Source: JANYJZ01 sp964523395
GTDB taxonomy: Bacteria; Bacteroidota; Ignavibacteria; UBA10030; SZUA-254
Length of the DNA stretch: 64,000 nt
Assembly: GCA_964523395.1 (NCBI GenBank)
Contig: CAZFXS010000008.1
Span: 62,001-126,000, forward strand
Direction: 5' to 3'
Below are positions 45,574 to 53,797 of this stretch, in pieces. Position 1 is the first letter of the stretch. The number at the start of each line of letters is the position of its first letter. A model generated the notes under the pieces. It ran no database searches and was not told the DNA's origin. It was given only the letters and a program-made list of their open reading frames with translations. The position numbers were made by a program, and so were the translations under genes.

Positions 45574-46470
45574 ATGAAGAACAATAAACTGATTTTTAAA
45601 GGAACAGGAACCGCACTCGTAACACCGTTTACTGACAGCGGGTCAATCGATGAGCGCGCATTGCGCAGACTTGTTGATTTCCAGATAAAAAACGGCGTTG
45701 AAGCGTTGCTTCCCACAGGCACCACAGGTGAAAGCGTAACACTTTCGGACGACGAACAATATCATGTCGTTTCAATTGTGGCTGAACAAACCCGCAACCG
45801 TATACCGGTCATTGCCGGTGCGGGAAGTAATTCCACCGAAAAAGCTATTTCCCTTTCAAAGAAAATGCTTGCCGCGGGTGCAGATGGCATACTTTCCGTC
45901 GGGCCCTACTATAATAAGCCGACGCAGGAAGGGTATTTCCGCCATTACGAAGCAATAGCTTCCTCTATCGATGCTCCTATAATAGTGTACAACGTCCCGG
46001 GACGAACCGCCTCCAACATCGAACCCGAAACCACATTGCGTATCGCCGAAGAACTTCCCTCCGTTGCCGGCATCAAGGAAGCTTCCGCTAACTTTACACA
46101 GATCATGGAAATATTGAAACATCGCCCGGCTGGATTTGGTGTTTGGTCGGGGGATGATTCTATCACACTCCCATTGGTTGCACTTGGCGCGGACGGAGTT
46201 GTCTCCGTTGTTTCAAACGAAACTCCGAAAATGTTTTCCGAACTGGTACGTCTTGCTTTGCGCGGAAAGTTTGCCGAAGCAAATAAACTCCAGTACAAAT
46301 TGCTGGCGCTGATGAATTTCAACTTTGTCGAATCAAACCCGATCCCTGTCAAAGCCGCACTCGCGGCGATGGGCATGATTAAAGAGCAGTACCGCCTGCC
46401 GCTTGTTCCTCTCAGTCAGAAGCATCACCCGAAGCTGAAAGCAATACTGAAAGAGCTGGGGCTGATATAA
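45574..46470 (+). CDS. dapA: 4-hydroxy-tetrahydrodipicolinate synthase
   Basis: Condenses pyruvate with aspartate semialdehyde, the first committed step to diaminopimelate and lysine. 298 residues, typical. Conserved GTALVTPFTDSGSID, LPTGTTGESVTLSDDE, the Tyr in IIVYNVPGRTASN and the Schiff-base Lys in VAGIKEASANF are present. The stop overlaps the dapD start (TAATG at 46468-46472). Confidence 0.96.
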   Translation: MKNNKLIFKGTGTALVTPFTDSGSIDERALRRLVDFQIKNGVEALLPTGTTGESVTLSDDEQYHVVSIVAEQTRNRIPVIAGAGSNSTEKAISLSKKMLAAGADGILSVGPYYNKPTQEGYFRHYEAIASSIDAPIIVYNVPGRTASNIEPETTLRIAEELPSVAGIKEASANFTQIMEILKHRPAGFGVWSGDDSITLPLVALGADGVVSVVSNETPKMFSELVRLALRGKFAEANKLQYKLLALMNFNFVESNPIPVKAALAAMGMIKEQYRLPLVPLSQKHHPKLKAILKELGLI

Positions 46471-47300
46471 TGATACTTGAACAAATCATCAACCGGTTGT
46501 TTGAGTTCTCCGCGGAAACCGTTGACATCGAAGATGCGCGCCTCGCTGTTCAGCAGTTAAAAGATTTGCTGAACAAAGGTGAAGTCCGCGCCGCAGAGTA
46601 TCACGCAGGAACATGGCGGGTCAACACATGGGTGAAAAAAGGAATCCTTCTGGCATTCCGCGTCGGGAAAATTGTGGAATCCACTGACAGCATCTTTTCA
46701 TTTTTCGATAAAGATACGATTCCTCTTAAAAGACTATCGGTAAATGACCGCGTCCGCATCGTGCCGGGCGGCAGTACAATCCGCGACGGCGCGTATGTGG
46801 CGCCGGGCGTTGTCATGATGCCGCCGGCGTATGTCAACATCGGCGCATACATTGACGAGAATACAATGATCGACTCTCATGCGCTCGTGGGTTCGTGCGC
46901 GCAAATCGGGAAGCGTGTTCACCTGAGCGCGGCGGCGCAAATCGGCGGCGTGCTTGAACCGATTGGCTCGATGCCTGTTATAATAGAGGATGATGTGTTC
47001 ATGGGCGGCAATACCGGTATTTATGAAGGAACGATCGTGAAACGCCGCGCCGTTATCGGCGCGGGAGTGATATTGACCGGTTCGACACCTGTGTATGATT
47101 TGGTGAACAAAAAAATCTACAAGAAATCCCCCGATGCACCGCTTGTTATTCCCGCAGGCGCCGTGGTTATTCCCGGCAACCGGCATATCCATGACCCGTT
47201 CGCAAAGGAACATCACCTCTCGATTTACGCGCCGATCATTATTAAATACCGTGACGAGAAAACCGATGCCGCAACCGTACTCGAAGAAGGATTGCGATGA
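46470..47300 (+). CDS. dapD: 2,3,4,5-tetrahydropyridine-2,6-dicarboxylate N-succinyltransferase
   Basis: Hexapeptide-repeat acyltransferase of 276 residues, using succinyl-CoA in the succinylase branch to diaminopimelate. An N-terminal helical domain is followed by left-handed beta-helix repeats (RIVPGGSTIRDGAYVAPGVV, YIDENTMIDSHALVGSCAQI, VFMGGNTGIYEGTIV) and the end HHLSIYAPIIIKYRDEKTDA. This shows that the organism uses the succinylase rather than the DapL or Ddh route, at least here. dapE and dapC/argD are not in the window. Overlaps dapA upstream and the RmlD-like gene downstream. Confidence 0.95.
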   Translation: MILEQIINRLFEFSAETVDIEDARLAVQQLKDLLNKGEVRAAEYHAGTWRVNTWVKKGILLAFRVGKIVESTDSIFSFFDKDTIPLKRLSVNDRVRIVPGGSTIRDGAYVAPGVVMMPPAYVNIGAYIDENTMIDSHALVGSCAQIGKRVHLSAAAQIGGVLEPIGSMPVIIEDDVFMGGNTGIYEGTIVKRRAVIGAGVILTGSTPVYDLVNKKIYKKSPDAPLVIPAGAVVIPGNRHIHDPFAKEHHLSIYAPIIIKYRDEKTDAATVLEEGLR

Positions 47301-48238
47301 GCCAGCCGGTTGTACGTGTGCTTATCACGGGCAGTAACGGACTGCTCGGGCAAAAGCTCACCGAATTATTTTCCCACATCAGTTCATTCAACTTGATGCT
47401 CTGCTCGCGGCAGGATCAGTCTGTGTTTCCCGAGGAAACTCTCACCTACCGGAAGCTCGATATCACCAGCAGAACCGACGTCAAGAAAGTTATTGAAGAA
47501 TTCGAGCCGGATGTGATTGTCAATTCCGCCGCTATCACCAATGTGGACGCGTGCGAAACGGAACGTGAGGTGGCATGGCGGATTAACGTCAGTGGTGTAG
47601 AAAATATTGTGCAGGCGGCAAAGCTGACCGGCTCCAAACTGATTCATGTTTCCACCGATTATGTGTTTGACGGGAAAACCGGACCGTACTCCGAAGTTGA
47701 CCGCCCGAACCCGATGAGTTATTACGGCAGGACAAAGCTTGCGAGCGAGAATGTTATCACCACCAGCGGTATTCCTCACGCCATCGTAAGAACGATGGTG
47801 CTGTATGGGATTGGCTATGGAGTAAAACTCAATTTCGCGCTCTGGCTGTTACGCGAGTTAAGCCAGGAAAATCCCGTGCGTGTTGTTGACGACCAGGTCT
47901 GTAATCCCACACTTGCCGATGACCTTGCCTACGCGATATTAAAGATTATCGAGTTGAATCGCACAGGACTTTACCACGTCTCCGGCTCCGACCTGATGAG
48001 TCGCTACGAGTTCGCAATGATGCTCGCGCGCGCGTTCCGCTACAACCGCCGGCTGATAACTCCGGTAAAAACCGCAACACTAAAACAACCCGCCGTGCGA
48101 CCGTTGAGGTCAGGGTTTGTCACATTAAAAGCGCAGGTTGATCTTGGCATAAAACCTTCCGGTGTTGAGCAGGGGTTGACGATTTTTAAGAATCAGGTGA
48201 GTACTTATAGTAAGGAAGAGAATAGTGTTGATCAATAA
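47297..48238 (+). CDS. RmlD-like NAD(P)-dependent sugar-nucleotide reductase
   Basis: A 313-residue extended short-chain dehydrogenase of the RmlD/dTDP-4-dehydrorhamnose reductase type. The cofactor motif is VLITGSNGLLGQKL; the active site has the Ser-Thr of VSTDYVFDGKTGPYSE and the Tyr-Lys of YYGRTKLASE. DNPVR-like substrate loop: VRVVDDQVCNPTLADDLAYA. The other rml genes are absent, so a strict rhamnose role is uncertain. The ATGA overlap with dapD puts it last in the hisA-dap transcript. Confidence 0.82.
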   Translation: MSQPVVRVLITGSNGLLGQKLTELFSHISSFNLMLCSRQDQSVFPEETLTYRKLDITSRTDVKKVIEEFEPDVIVNSAAITNVDACETEREVAWRINVSGVENIVQAAKLTGSKLIHVSTDYVFDGKTGPYSEVDRPNPMSYYGRTKLASENVITTSGIPHAIVRTMVLYGIGYGVKLNFALWLLRELSQENPVRVVDDQVCNPTLADDLAYAILKIIELNRTGLYHVSGSDLMSRYEFAMMLARAFRYNRRLITPVKTATLKQPAVRPLRSGFVTLKAQVDLGIKPSGVEQGLTIFKNQVSTYSKEENSVDQ

Positions 48239-48390
48239 ATAGTTTTTTTTAACACCTTCTCTCCGGCGCTGGCTCACTTTAGGTGAGATTGGCTCAGTTA
48301 GATTTATCCGACAATTACTAGAAAGAGCATGATAAAAGCCCCGATGCCAACGCCCACTATCATTGGAATAATAATTTGTAAAACCATTTC

Positions 48391-49020
48391 ATGAAGCCCA
48401 AAATGCAAATTCTTATTTATGTTGTTGCGAGTCTTAGTGCAATCGTCCTGGCTGTTGGTGGATACGTTTTCGTTTTTCATAAGTCTGCCTCGATCTGGAT
48501 ATTCTTCGGAGGAATAGTCTTGGGATTTCTTGCGTTAGCACTTGTCTTGCAAGAAAAAGTTTGGAAAGATAATGAAGCATCTTTGAAAAAGGAGTATGCT
48601 CCGTATGTTAGTTTTCGGGACATAGAATTGATTTCATTTGAAGCTGGTAAGATTCCAACAGCCAAATTGACCTTTAAGAATATTTCTACGGACACTCCGG
48701 CGTTTCGCTCCTACGTTGAAACTCATATGTCGTTCAGAGCTACTAAGGCTTTCACCGGATTTATGCCACCCAAGTCCACAGAACAACCAACTAAAGTAGA
48801 TGTAATGCCCCAAAACGAAATATTTGGATGGGCTACCGGTCCAGTTCTTACGCCTGAACACATACAGGCAGTTAAGGATACCTCGGGATGGCTCTTTGTT
48901 TATGGGTTTATCGCTTACCAAGACCCACTCGGAATAGACCACAAGACCGAATACTGCGTTAGATATGAGCCCGATGTGGGCTCTTTCGGTTACTGTGAAT
49001 CGAATAACACGGCGAAATGA
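48391..49020 (+). CDS. Membrane protein of unknown function
   Basis: 209 residues. Two N-terminal TM segments (ILIYVVASLSAIVLAVGGYV and IWIFFGGIVLGFLALALVL) are followed by a soluble domain of about 140 residues, beta-rich, with Pro and aromatic residues (SGWLFVYGFIAYQDPLGIDH). No family recognised. No clear promoter or Shine-Dalgarno. AT-richer than the preceding cluster; together with the next gene it forms a small accessory block between the dap cluster and serS. Confidence 0.6.
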   Translation: MKPKMQILIYVVASLSAIVLAVGGYVFVFHKSASIWIFFGGIVLGFLALALVLQEKVWKDNEASLKKEYAPYVSFRDIELISFEAGKIPTAKLTFKNISTDTPAFRSYVETHMSFRATKAFTGFMPPKSTEQPTKVDVMPQNEIFGWATGPVLTPEHIQAVKDTSGWLFVYGFIAYQDPLGIDHKTEYCVRYEPDVGSFGYCESNNTAK

Positions 49021-49126
49021 ACATCGCTTATTTTGATACGGAGAGGGAAGCGAGATTTTCAAAACAACTTCCCCTGACCAGGTGAAACCAAACTACGCCG
49101 TCCTCGCTAACATCAAGGTGAACCAA

Positions 49127-49945
49127 ATGAGCCTCTTGAACCTCTCCAGAACCCCTTATCCACATTCCTGTAATTCTTTCTCCCACTCTATCGCGAAAAT
49201 ATCTTGCCTGATATTTCTGACACTCACCCTTTGCAATATTGCAGATAGTCAAGTTGACAGCTCTGGAACCGCTCTTTTCATATTGCTCAATAAGGGCAGA
49301 CTGACAATTGCCACTGAAAGAGGTGTCGGAAGCGGGGGCAAAGTAACTGCAATGAAGGAATCGAAGATCAACGAGGTTAACGGAACCTACATTACTGCAA
49401 CTGGATACTCCACCTTTAGTGATGTTTTGGATACTATTCGCACCGATACCACCCTCACGCTTAAAGAACAGGTTGCCAAGTTTGAGGCTCTTATCACGCC
49501 AAGACTTACCGCTTATTGCGAAAGGAGCATCAAGAAAGACGGGATTAAATATTTTGACAACGATAGGAACGGAGACCCGCTTTTCATTTTTTTCGCTAGA
49601 CGAGCCAAAAGCCAAATAGTTTATATAGCTCTGACTTTTAGAATGGTGGCCGAAGATGGGGGCTACGTTCTTAAGCCTTTCTTTGATAGCTGTCTTGACT
49701 CTATGTGTGCTTCTCAAACGTTTTACACCATCCAACCCTCCACCGCCCTTCAGCAATTCCCAGACTCTACGCTCGAAAGACTTTGGAGGAACGAACCCGC
49801 CATGCTCTGTTGTTCTTTCATACGCAAGGCTATTGATATGGAACCTAAAAAATACCTTGCCCCAATAGACGTGCTCTTAATTACCCCCGAAAGCGCACGG
49901 TGGTATCTTGATGTGAAAGATTGCAAGAATATAAAATACGAGTAA
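49127..49945 (+). CDS. Exported protein with proteasome-like N-terminal pattern, unknown function
   Basis: 272 residues from ATG 49127, chosen because AAGGTG lies about 7 nt upstream and a signal peptide follows (AKISCLIFLTLTLCNIADS). The mature part begins near VDSSGTALFILLNKGRLTIA, then TERGVGSGGKV, KESKINEV and TYITATGYSTFSDVLDT. This order resembles the start of proteasome beta/HslV Ntn-hydrolases (Thr nucleophile, strand, charged turn, Lys, Gly-rich loop with small residues). In that alignment the usual Asp17 would be Glu. Six Cys occur in the C-terminal half. The resemblance is my own reading and needs a structure-level test. No neighbour suggests a role. Confidence 0.55.
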   Translation: MSLLNLSRTPYPHSCNSFSHSIAKISCLIFLTLTLCNIADSQVDSSGTALFILLNKGRLTIATERGVGSGGKVTAMKESKINEVNGTYITATGYSTFSDVLDTIRTDTTLTLKEQVAKFEALITPRLTAYCERSIKKDGIKYFDNDRNGDPLFIFFARRAKSQIVYIALTFRMVAEDGGYVLKPFFDSCLDSMCASQTFYTIQPSTALQQFPDSTLERLWRNEPAMLCCSFIRKAIDMEPKKYLAPIDVLLITPESARWYLDVKDCKNIKYE

Positions 49946-50030
49946 GGCCACTCTTATTGGGACGAGTTCTCCCTCATTTCAAACTGAACCAATCTTAATC
50001 ATAATGAGCCAGTACCCTCTCTCCATTTCG

Positions 50031-50062
50031 TTTGAATTTCACCTGTTTTTTCACCATTTTGG
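50031..50062 (+). promoter_or_regulatory. Promoter of serS
   Basis: TTTG (50031-50034), 20 nt, CATTTTGG (50055-50062), 57 nt before ATG 50120. Nearly identical to the hisA promoter at 42470-42501 through the spacer. Confidence 0.55.
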
Positions 50063-50119
50063 TTTTGCTTTAACATACATTTCTGCTGTAATTCGCTCAA
50101 ACAAAGGAAAAACATATTC

Positions 50120-51382
50120 ATGCTAGATATAAAATTCATACGCGAACACCCCGATCTCGTCAGGGAAGGGATTCGCAACAAAGGGGAACACGACACCATC
50201 GATGAACTGCTCTCGCTTGATGCGAAGCGGCGCGAGATCATACAAAAAGTCGAGGTGCTTAAAAGCCGCCGCAACACAGTCTCGGAGGAAGTCGGCAAAC
50301 TGAAGCGCGAAAAGAAAGACGCTTCCGCTGTCATCGCCGAAATGGAAACCGTTAAGAACGACATCAAGGCGTTCGATGATGAACTCGCGGCCGTCGATGC
50401 CGACCTGAACAAACGTATGCTGACGGTGCCGAACATCCCGCACCCGTCGGTCCCTGTCGGTAAAAATCCCAACGACAACCAGGCAATCGCCACATGGGGC
50501 GAGCTTCCCGTCATCGATTTCAAACCGAAACCGCACTGGGAGCTTGTCGATAAGCACGACATCATCGACTTCGAGCGCGGCGTCAAAATTACCGGCGCGG
50601 GATTTCCCGTGTACAAAGGCGCGGGCGCGAAACTCCAGCGCGCGCTCATCAATTTCTTTCTGGATGAAGCCGCGACAAAAGGCTATAAGGAAATCCAGCC
50701 GCCGCTCATGGTCAATACCGCCAGCGCGACCGGCACAGGACAGCTGCCCGACAAAGAAGACCTGATGTATGTCGCGACAAAAGATGAATTATATCTTGTC
50801 CCGACTGCCGAAGTCCCCGTTACGAATATCCACCGCGATGAAATTCTGAACGAAGATGATCTTCCCACAAAGTACTGCGCCTACACTCCATGCTTCCGTC
50901 GTGAGGCAGGATCGTACGGCAAAGATGTCCGTGGATTGAACCGTCTGCATCAGTTTGATAAAGTCGAGCTGGTGAAGTTCGTCCATCCCGGGGTTTCGTA
51001 CAACGAACTCGAATCGCTTCGGCAGGACGCGGAACAGCTCCTGCAAAAACTCGGCCTCCGTTACCGTGTGCTGTTGATGTGCACCGGCGATATGGGCTTC
51101 ACGCAGACAAAGAAATATGATTTGGAAGTATGGAGCATCGGCCAGGAACGCTGGCTGGAAGTTTCTTCCATCAGCAACTTTGAGGCGTTCCAGGCGCGCA
51201 GGACAAACATCCGCTTCCGCCCGCGCGGCGGAGGGAAACCTGAATTTGTACATACGCTCAACGGCTCCGGCCTCGCGCTCCCCCGTGTCGTTGCCGCGCT
51301 GATTGAGCAATACCAGACACCGGAAGGCAAAATCATCATCCCGAAAGTCCTGCAAAAATATACCGGCTTCGAGATCATCTAA
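50120..51382 (+). CDS. serS: seryl-tRNA synthetase
   Basis: Class II synthetase of 420 residues charging tRNA-Ser. N-terminal coiled-coil arm (about 25-105) with charged heptads (KSRRNTVSEEVGKLKREKKD). Motif 2: PCFRREAGSYGKDVRGLNRL. Motif 3: NGSGLALPRVVAALIEQYQ. The serine-site region is LVPTAEVPVTN. ATG 50120 starts the canonical LDIKFIREHPDLVREG. Monocistronic with its own promoter; a hairpin repeat follows at 51397-51464. Confidence 0.97.
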   Translation: MLDIKFIREHPDLVREGIRNKGEHDTIDELLSLDAKRREIIQKVEVLKSRRNTVSEEVGKLKREKKDASAVIAEMETVKNDIKAFDDELAAVDADLNKRMLTVPNIPHPSVPVGKNPNDNQAIATWGELPVIDFKPKPHWELVDKHDIIDFERGVKITGAGFPVYKGAGAKLQRALINFFLDEAATKGYKEIQPPLMVNTASATGTGQLPDKEDLMYVATKDELYLVPTAEVPVTNIHRDEILNEDDLPTKYCAYTPCFRREAGSYGKDVRGLNRLHQFDKVELVKFVHPGVSYNELESLRQDAEQLLQKLGLRYRVLLMCTGDMGFTQTKKYDLEVWSIGQERWLEVSSISNFEAFQARRTNIRFRPRGGGKPEFVHTLNGSGLALPRVVAALIEQYQTPEGKIIIPKVLQKYTGFEII

Positions 51383-51396
51383 CTGCTAAAGTTTTA

Positions 51397-51464
51397 TTGC
51401 CACAAAGACACGAAGGCACAAAGAAAACTTTGTGATCCTTAGTGTCTTTGTGACTTAGTGGCAA
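51397..51464. repeat. Hairpin repeat (CAAAG/CTTTG family) after serS
   Basis: Left arm TTGCCACAAAGACACGAAGG (51397-51416), continuing CACAAAG, pairs with the right arm ending GTGTCTTTGTGACTTAGTGGCAA (right part at 51441-51464), apart from an 8-nt insertion-like bulge. No T-run follows. It resembles the GCAGAG hairpins at 25599 and 26332 in size and location in a gene gap. Confidence 0.65.
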
Positions 51465-51478
51465 CATACTACCTACCC

Positions 51479-51509
51479 ATGCTTTTCTCTCAACTCTTTT
51501 GTATCTTAA
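51479..51509 (+). promoter_or_regulatory. Possible promoter of the ABC exporter operon
   Basis: ATG (51479-51481) in place of TTG, 20 nt, TATCTTAA (51502-51509), 41 nt before ATG 51550. Confidence 0.4.
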
Positions 51510-51549
51510 ATCATTCAAACAGAACAACAGAAAAGCATTTTCCAGACGA

Positions 51550-53310
51550 ATGAAATCCCTTCTCCGGCTCAAGCCGTACCTTTTCAAATATAAACGAACG
51601 TTAGTCTTAGGGCTTCTCACCGTTGTCGGTAGTAATCTTTTTACGGTCGTCCAACCGAAACTTGTTGGTGAGGCAGTAGATACACTAAAGCAAGGCATCG
51701 AAACCAGCAACATTGATTCAGACGGATTATTACTTTACGCCGGTGCAATTGTCGGACTTTCCCTTGTCGCGGGGATTTTTACATTCCTGACACGGCAAAC
51801 ACTTATTGTGATGTCACGGCATATCGAGTTCGATCTCCGCAATGATTTTCTGGGACACATCCAAAAACTTCCGCTTTCGTATTTCCAAAACACACCAACA
51901 GGCGACCTGATGGCACACGCGACCAACGACATCAGCGCGGTGCGCAACGTGGTGGGACCCGGCGTGATGTACCCGAGCGACACACTCATGACATTCACCA
52001 TGACGCTCGCGATGATGCTCTGGAGTGACTGGCAGTTAACACTCATGGCGCTCGTTCCTTTGCCACTCGTATCGTACGCTGTGTACCGTTTAGGAAAACT
52101 TATCCATGAAAAATTTGAAGGGCGGCAGGAACAATTTTCCAAACTGACCATGCGCGCACAGGAGAATCTCTCCGGCATCCGCATCGTAAAGGCATACGTC
52201 CGCGAAGAGTACGAAATCAACCGCTTCTTCGACTTGAGTAAGGATTACCTGCGGCGCAACCTTGTCCTCGCGAAAATCCAGTCGCTGATGTGGCCGTTGA
52301 TGTTTCTGCTCGTCGGTTTTTCGCTTGTCATTACCGTCTATTATGGTGGATTGCGTGTTATCAACGGAGAAATTTCCATTGGTACGCTCACCGCCTTCTT
52401 CGGATACTTGATTTTACTGATCTGGCCGATGATCGCGTTCGGGTGGGTGACAAACATGCTGCAGCAGGGCGCCGCCTCAATGGAGCGTCTCGCGAAAATC
52501 ATGGATACGAAACCGGACATCAGCGATTCTTCGGAAACGGACTACTCTATTAAAGATATCCGGGGTGGAATTGAATTCCGCAACGCGTCGTTTATGCATA
52601 AAAATGCGGTAAAACCGACGCTGGACAATATTAATCTCAAAATCTCTCAGGGACAAACAGTTGCGGTTGTCGGATATACCGGTTCAGGAAAATCAACACT
52701 TATCAATCTTATTCCCAGATTGTATGATATCACTGCGGGCGACGTGCTGATTGATGGCGTGAACATTAAAAGCATCCCGCTTGATGTGCTGCGTTCTCAT
52801 ATCGGGTATGTCCAGCAGGAAACATTTTTGTTCTCGGATACTCTGAGCGACAACATTTCTTACGGAACAGATAACGGAACTGAAGGGCATGTAAAAACCG
52901 CGGCGGAAATTTCCCAGATCGCGCGCGATGTGCAGGAGTTTCCCAAAGGTTTCGAGACGATGATCGGCGAGCGGGGCATCACGCTCTCCGGCGGACAGAA
53001 ACAACGTACCAGCATCGCCCGCGCCGTCATGCGCAATCCGAAAATTCTGATACTCGACGATGCCTTGTCTGCTGTCGATACTTATACAGAAGAGGAAATC
53101 CTCAAACGCCTCCGCGGCGTGATGAAAAACCGGACAAGCATTATCATCAGCCACCGTATTTCCACAGTAAAAGATGCCGATCTGATTATTGTTTTGGATA
53201 ACGGAACGATAAAAGAACGCGGAACGCATGAACAGTTGGTCGCGTTGGGTGGGATCTATGCGGATCTGTATGAGAAGCAGTTGCTGGAGGAGGAGTTGGA
53301 GCAGCTATGA
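51550..53310 (+). CDS. ABC exporter half-transporter with degenerate Walker B
   Basis: 586 residues from ATG 51550 (KSLLRLKPYLFKYKRTLVLG); the open frame extends to 51499 but without a better start. Six TM helices (about 15-310) are followed by an ATPase domain: Walker A VVGYTGSGKSTLINL, Q-loop YVQQETFLFSD, signature TLSGGQKQR, H-loop IIISHRIST. Walker B is ILILDDALSAVD: the catalytic Glu after Walker B is Asp. This marks the non-hydrolysing site of heterodimeric exporters such as TM287/288, BmrCD and LmrCD. The partner is at 53798-55576. Substrate may be lipid or drug; not predictable. Confidence 0.92.
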   Translation: MKSLLRLKPYLFKYKRTLVLGLLTVVGSNLFTVVQPKLVGEAVDTLKQGIETSNIDSDGLLLYAGAIVGLSLVAGIFTFLTRQTLIVMSRHIEFDLRNDFLGHIQKLPLSYFQNTPTGDLMAHATNDISAVRNVVGPGVMYPSDTLMTFTMTLAMMLWSDWQLTLMALVPLPLVSYAVYRLGKLIHEKFEGRQEQFSKLTMRAQENLSGIRIVKAYVREEYEINRFFDLSKDYLRRNLVLAKIQSLMWPLMFLLVGFSLVITVYYGGLRVINGEISIGTLTAFFGYLILLIWPMIAFGWVTNMLQQGAASMERLAKIMDTKPDISDSSETDYSIKDIRGGIEFRNASFMHKNAVKPTLDNINLKISQGQTVAVVGYTGSGKSTLINLIPRLYDITAGDVLIDGVNIKSIPLDVLRSHIGYVQQETFLFSDTLSDNISYGTDNGTEGHVKTAAEISQIARDVQEFPKGFETMIGERGITLSGGQKQRTSIARAVMRNPKILILDDALSAVDTYTEEEILKRLRGVMKNRTSIIISHRISTVKDADLIIVLDNGTIKERGTHEQLVALGGIYADLYEKQLLEEELEQL

Positions 53311-53362
53311 AAAAGCTAAGATAATTCAAAAGTCAAAAATAAAAAGTAAAAAGGGAGGAGTT

Positions 53363-53725
53363 ATGTATCAAGATATCAAGGAGCGGACATTTTCGTTTGC
53401 TGTAGTAATTACGAGATTGGTAAAAACACTGTATAGAAACAGAGAGGATGATGTTTTGACAAAACAGGTATTTCGGTCAGGAACATCAATCGGCGCAAAC
53501 GTGGAAGAGGCAGCTGCTTCGTATAGTAGAGATGAATATATTTACAAAATGAACATTGCGCTTAAGGAAGCCAGGGAAACTCACTATTGGCTTAGAATAC
53601 TTAGAGAGTCCGAAATTGTTGAAGCAAAGCGTATACAGAATATCATTGATGAAAGTGAAGAAATCAAAAAAGTACTTGGAGCAATTGTAAGTAAGTTAAG
53701 AAACAAATCAAAGGTCAAAAATTAA
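53363..53725 (+). CDS. Four-helix-bundle protein (23S rRNA intervening-sequence family)
   Basis: A 120-residue protein from ATG 53363, with a strong GGGAGGAG Shine-Dalgarno 6 nt upstream. Motifs of the family: VITRLVKTLYRN, the hallmark QVFRSGTSIGANVEEAAASYS, then KMNIALKEARETHYWLRIL. Founding members are encoded in intervening sequences of 23S rRNA genes, but many copies lie free in genomes, function unknown. Here it splits the two genes of an ABC exporter and is flanked by inverted AT-rich tracts (53328-53352 and 53745-53774), as if inserted as a unit. Confidence 0.87.
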   Translation: MYQDIKERTFSFAVVITRLVKTLYRNREDDVLTKQVFRSGTSIGANVEEAAASYSRDEYIYKMNIALKEARETHYWLRILRESEIVEAKRIQNIIDESEEIKKVLGAIVSKLRNKSKVKN

Positions 53726-53744
53726 CCATTATCATTAAATCCAT

Positions 53745-53774
53745 TTTTTACTTTTGACTTTTAACTTTTTACTT
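53745..53774. repeat. AT-rich spacer repeat, copy 1
   Basis: TTTTTACTTTTGACTTTTAA and ten more bases. The same 30-nt tract with two or three changes occurs between etfB and etfA (59821-59850). An inverted, looser version lies before the four-helix-bundle gene (53328-53352). Confidence 0.6.
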
Positions 53775-53797
53775 AATCCAGACTAAACTTAGCCCCT

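Noticed and set aside
49028..49756. 242-codon open frame on the minus strand opposite the proteasome-like gene
   Set aside because: No signal or domain; the plus-strand frame has a Shine-Dalgarno and signal peptide, so only one is kept.
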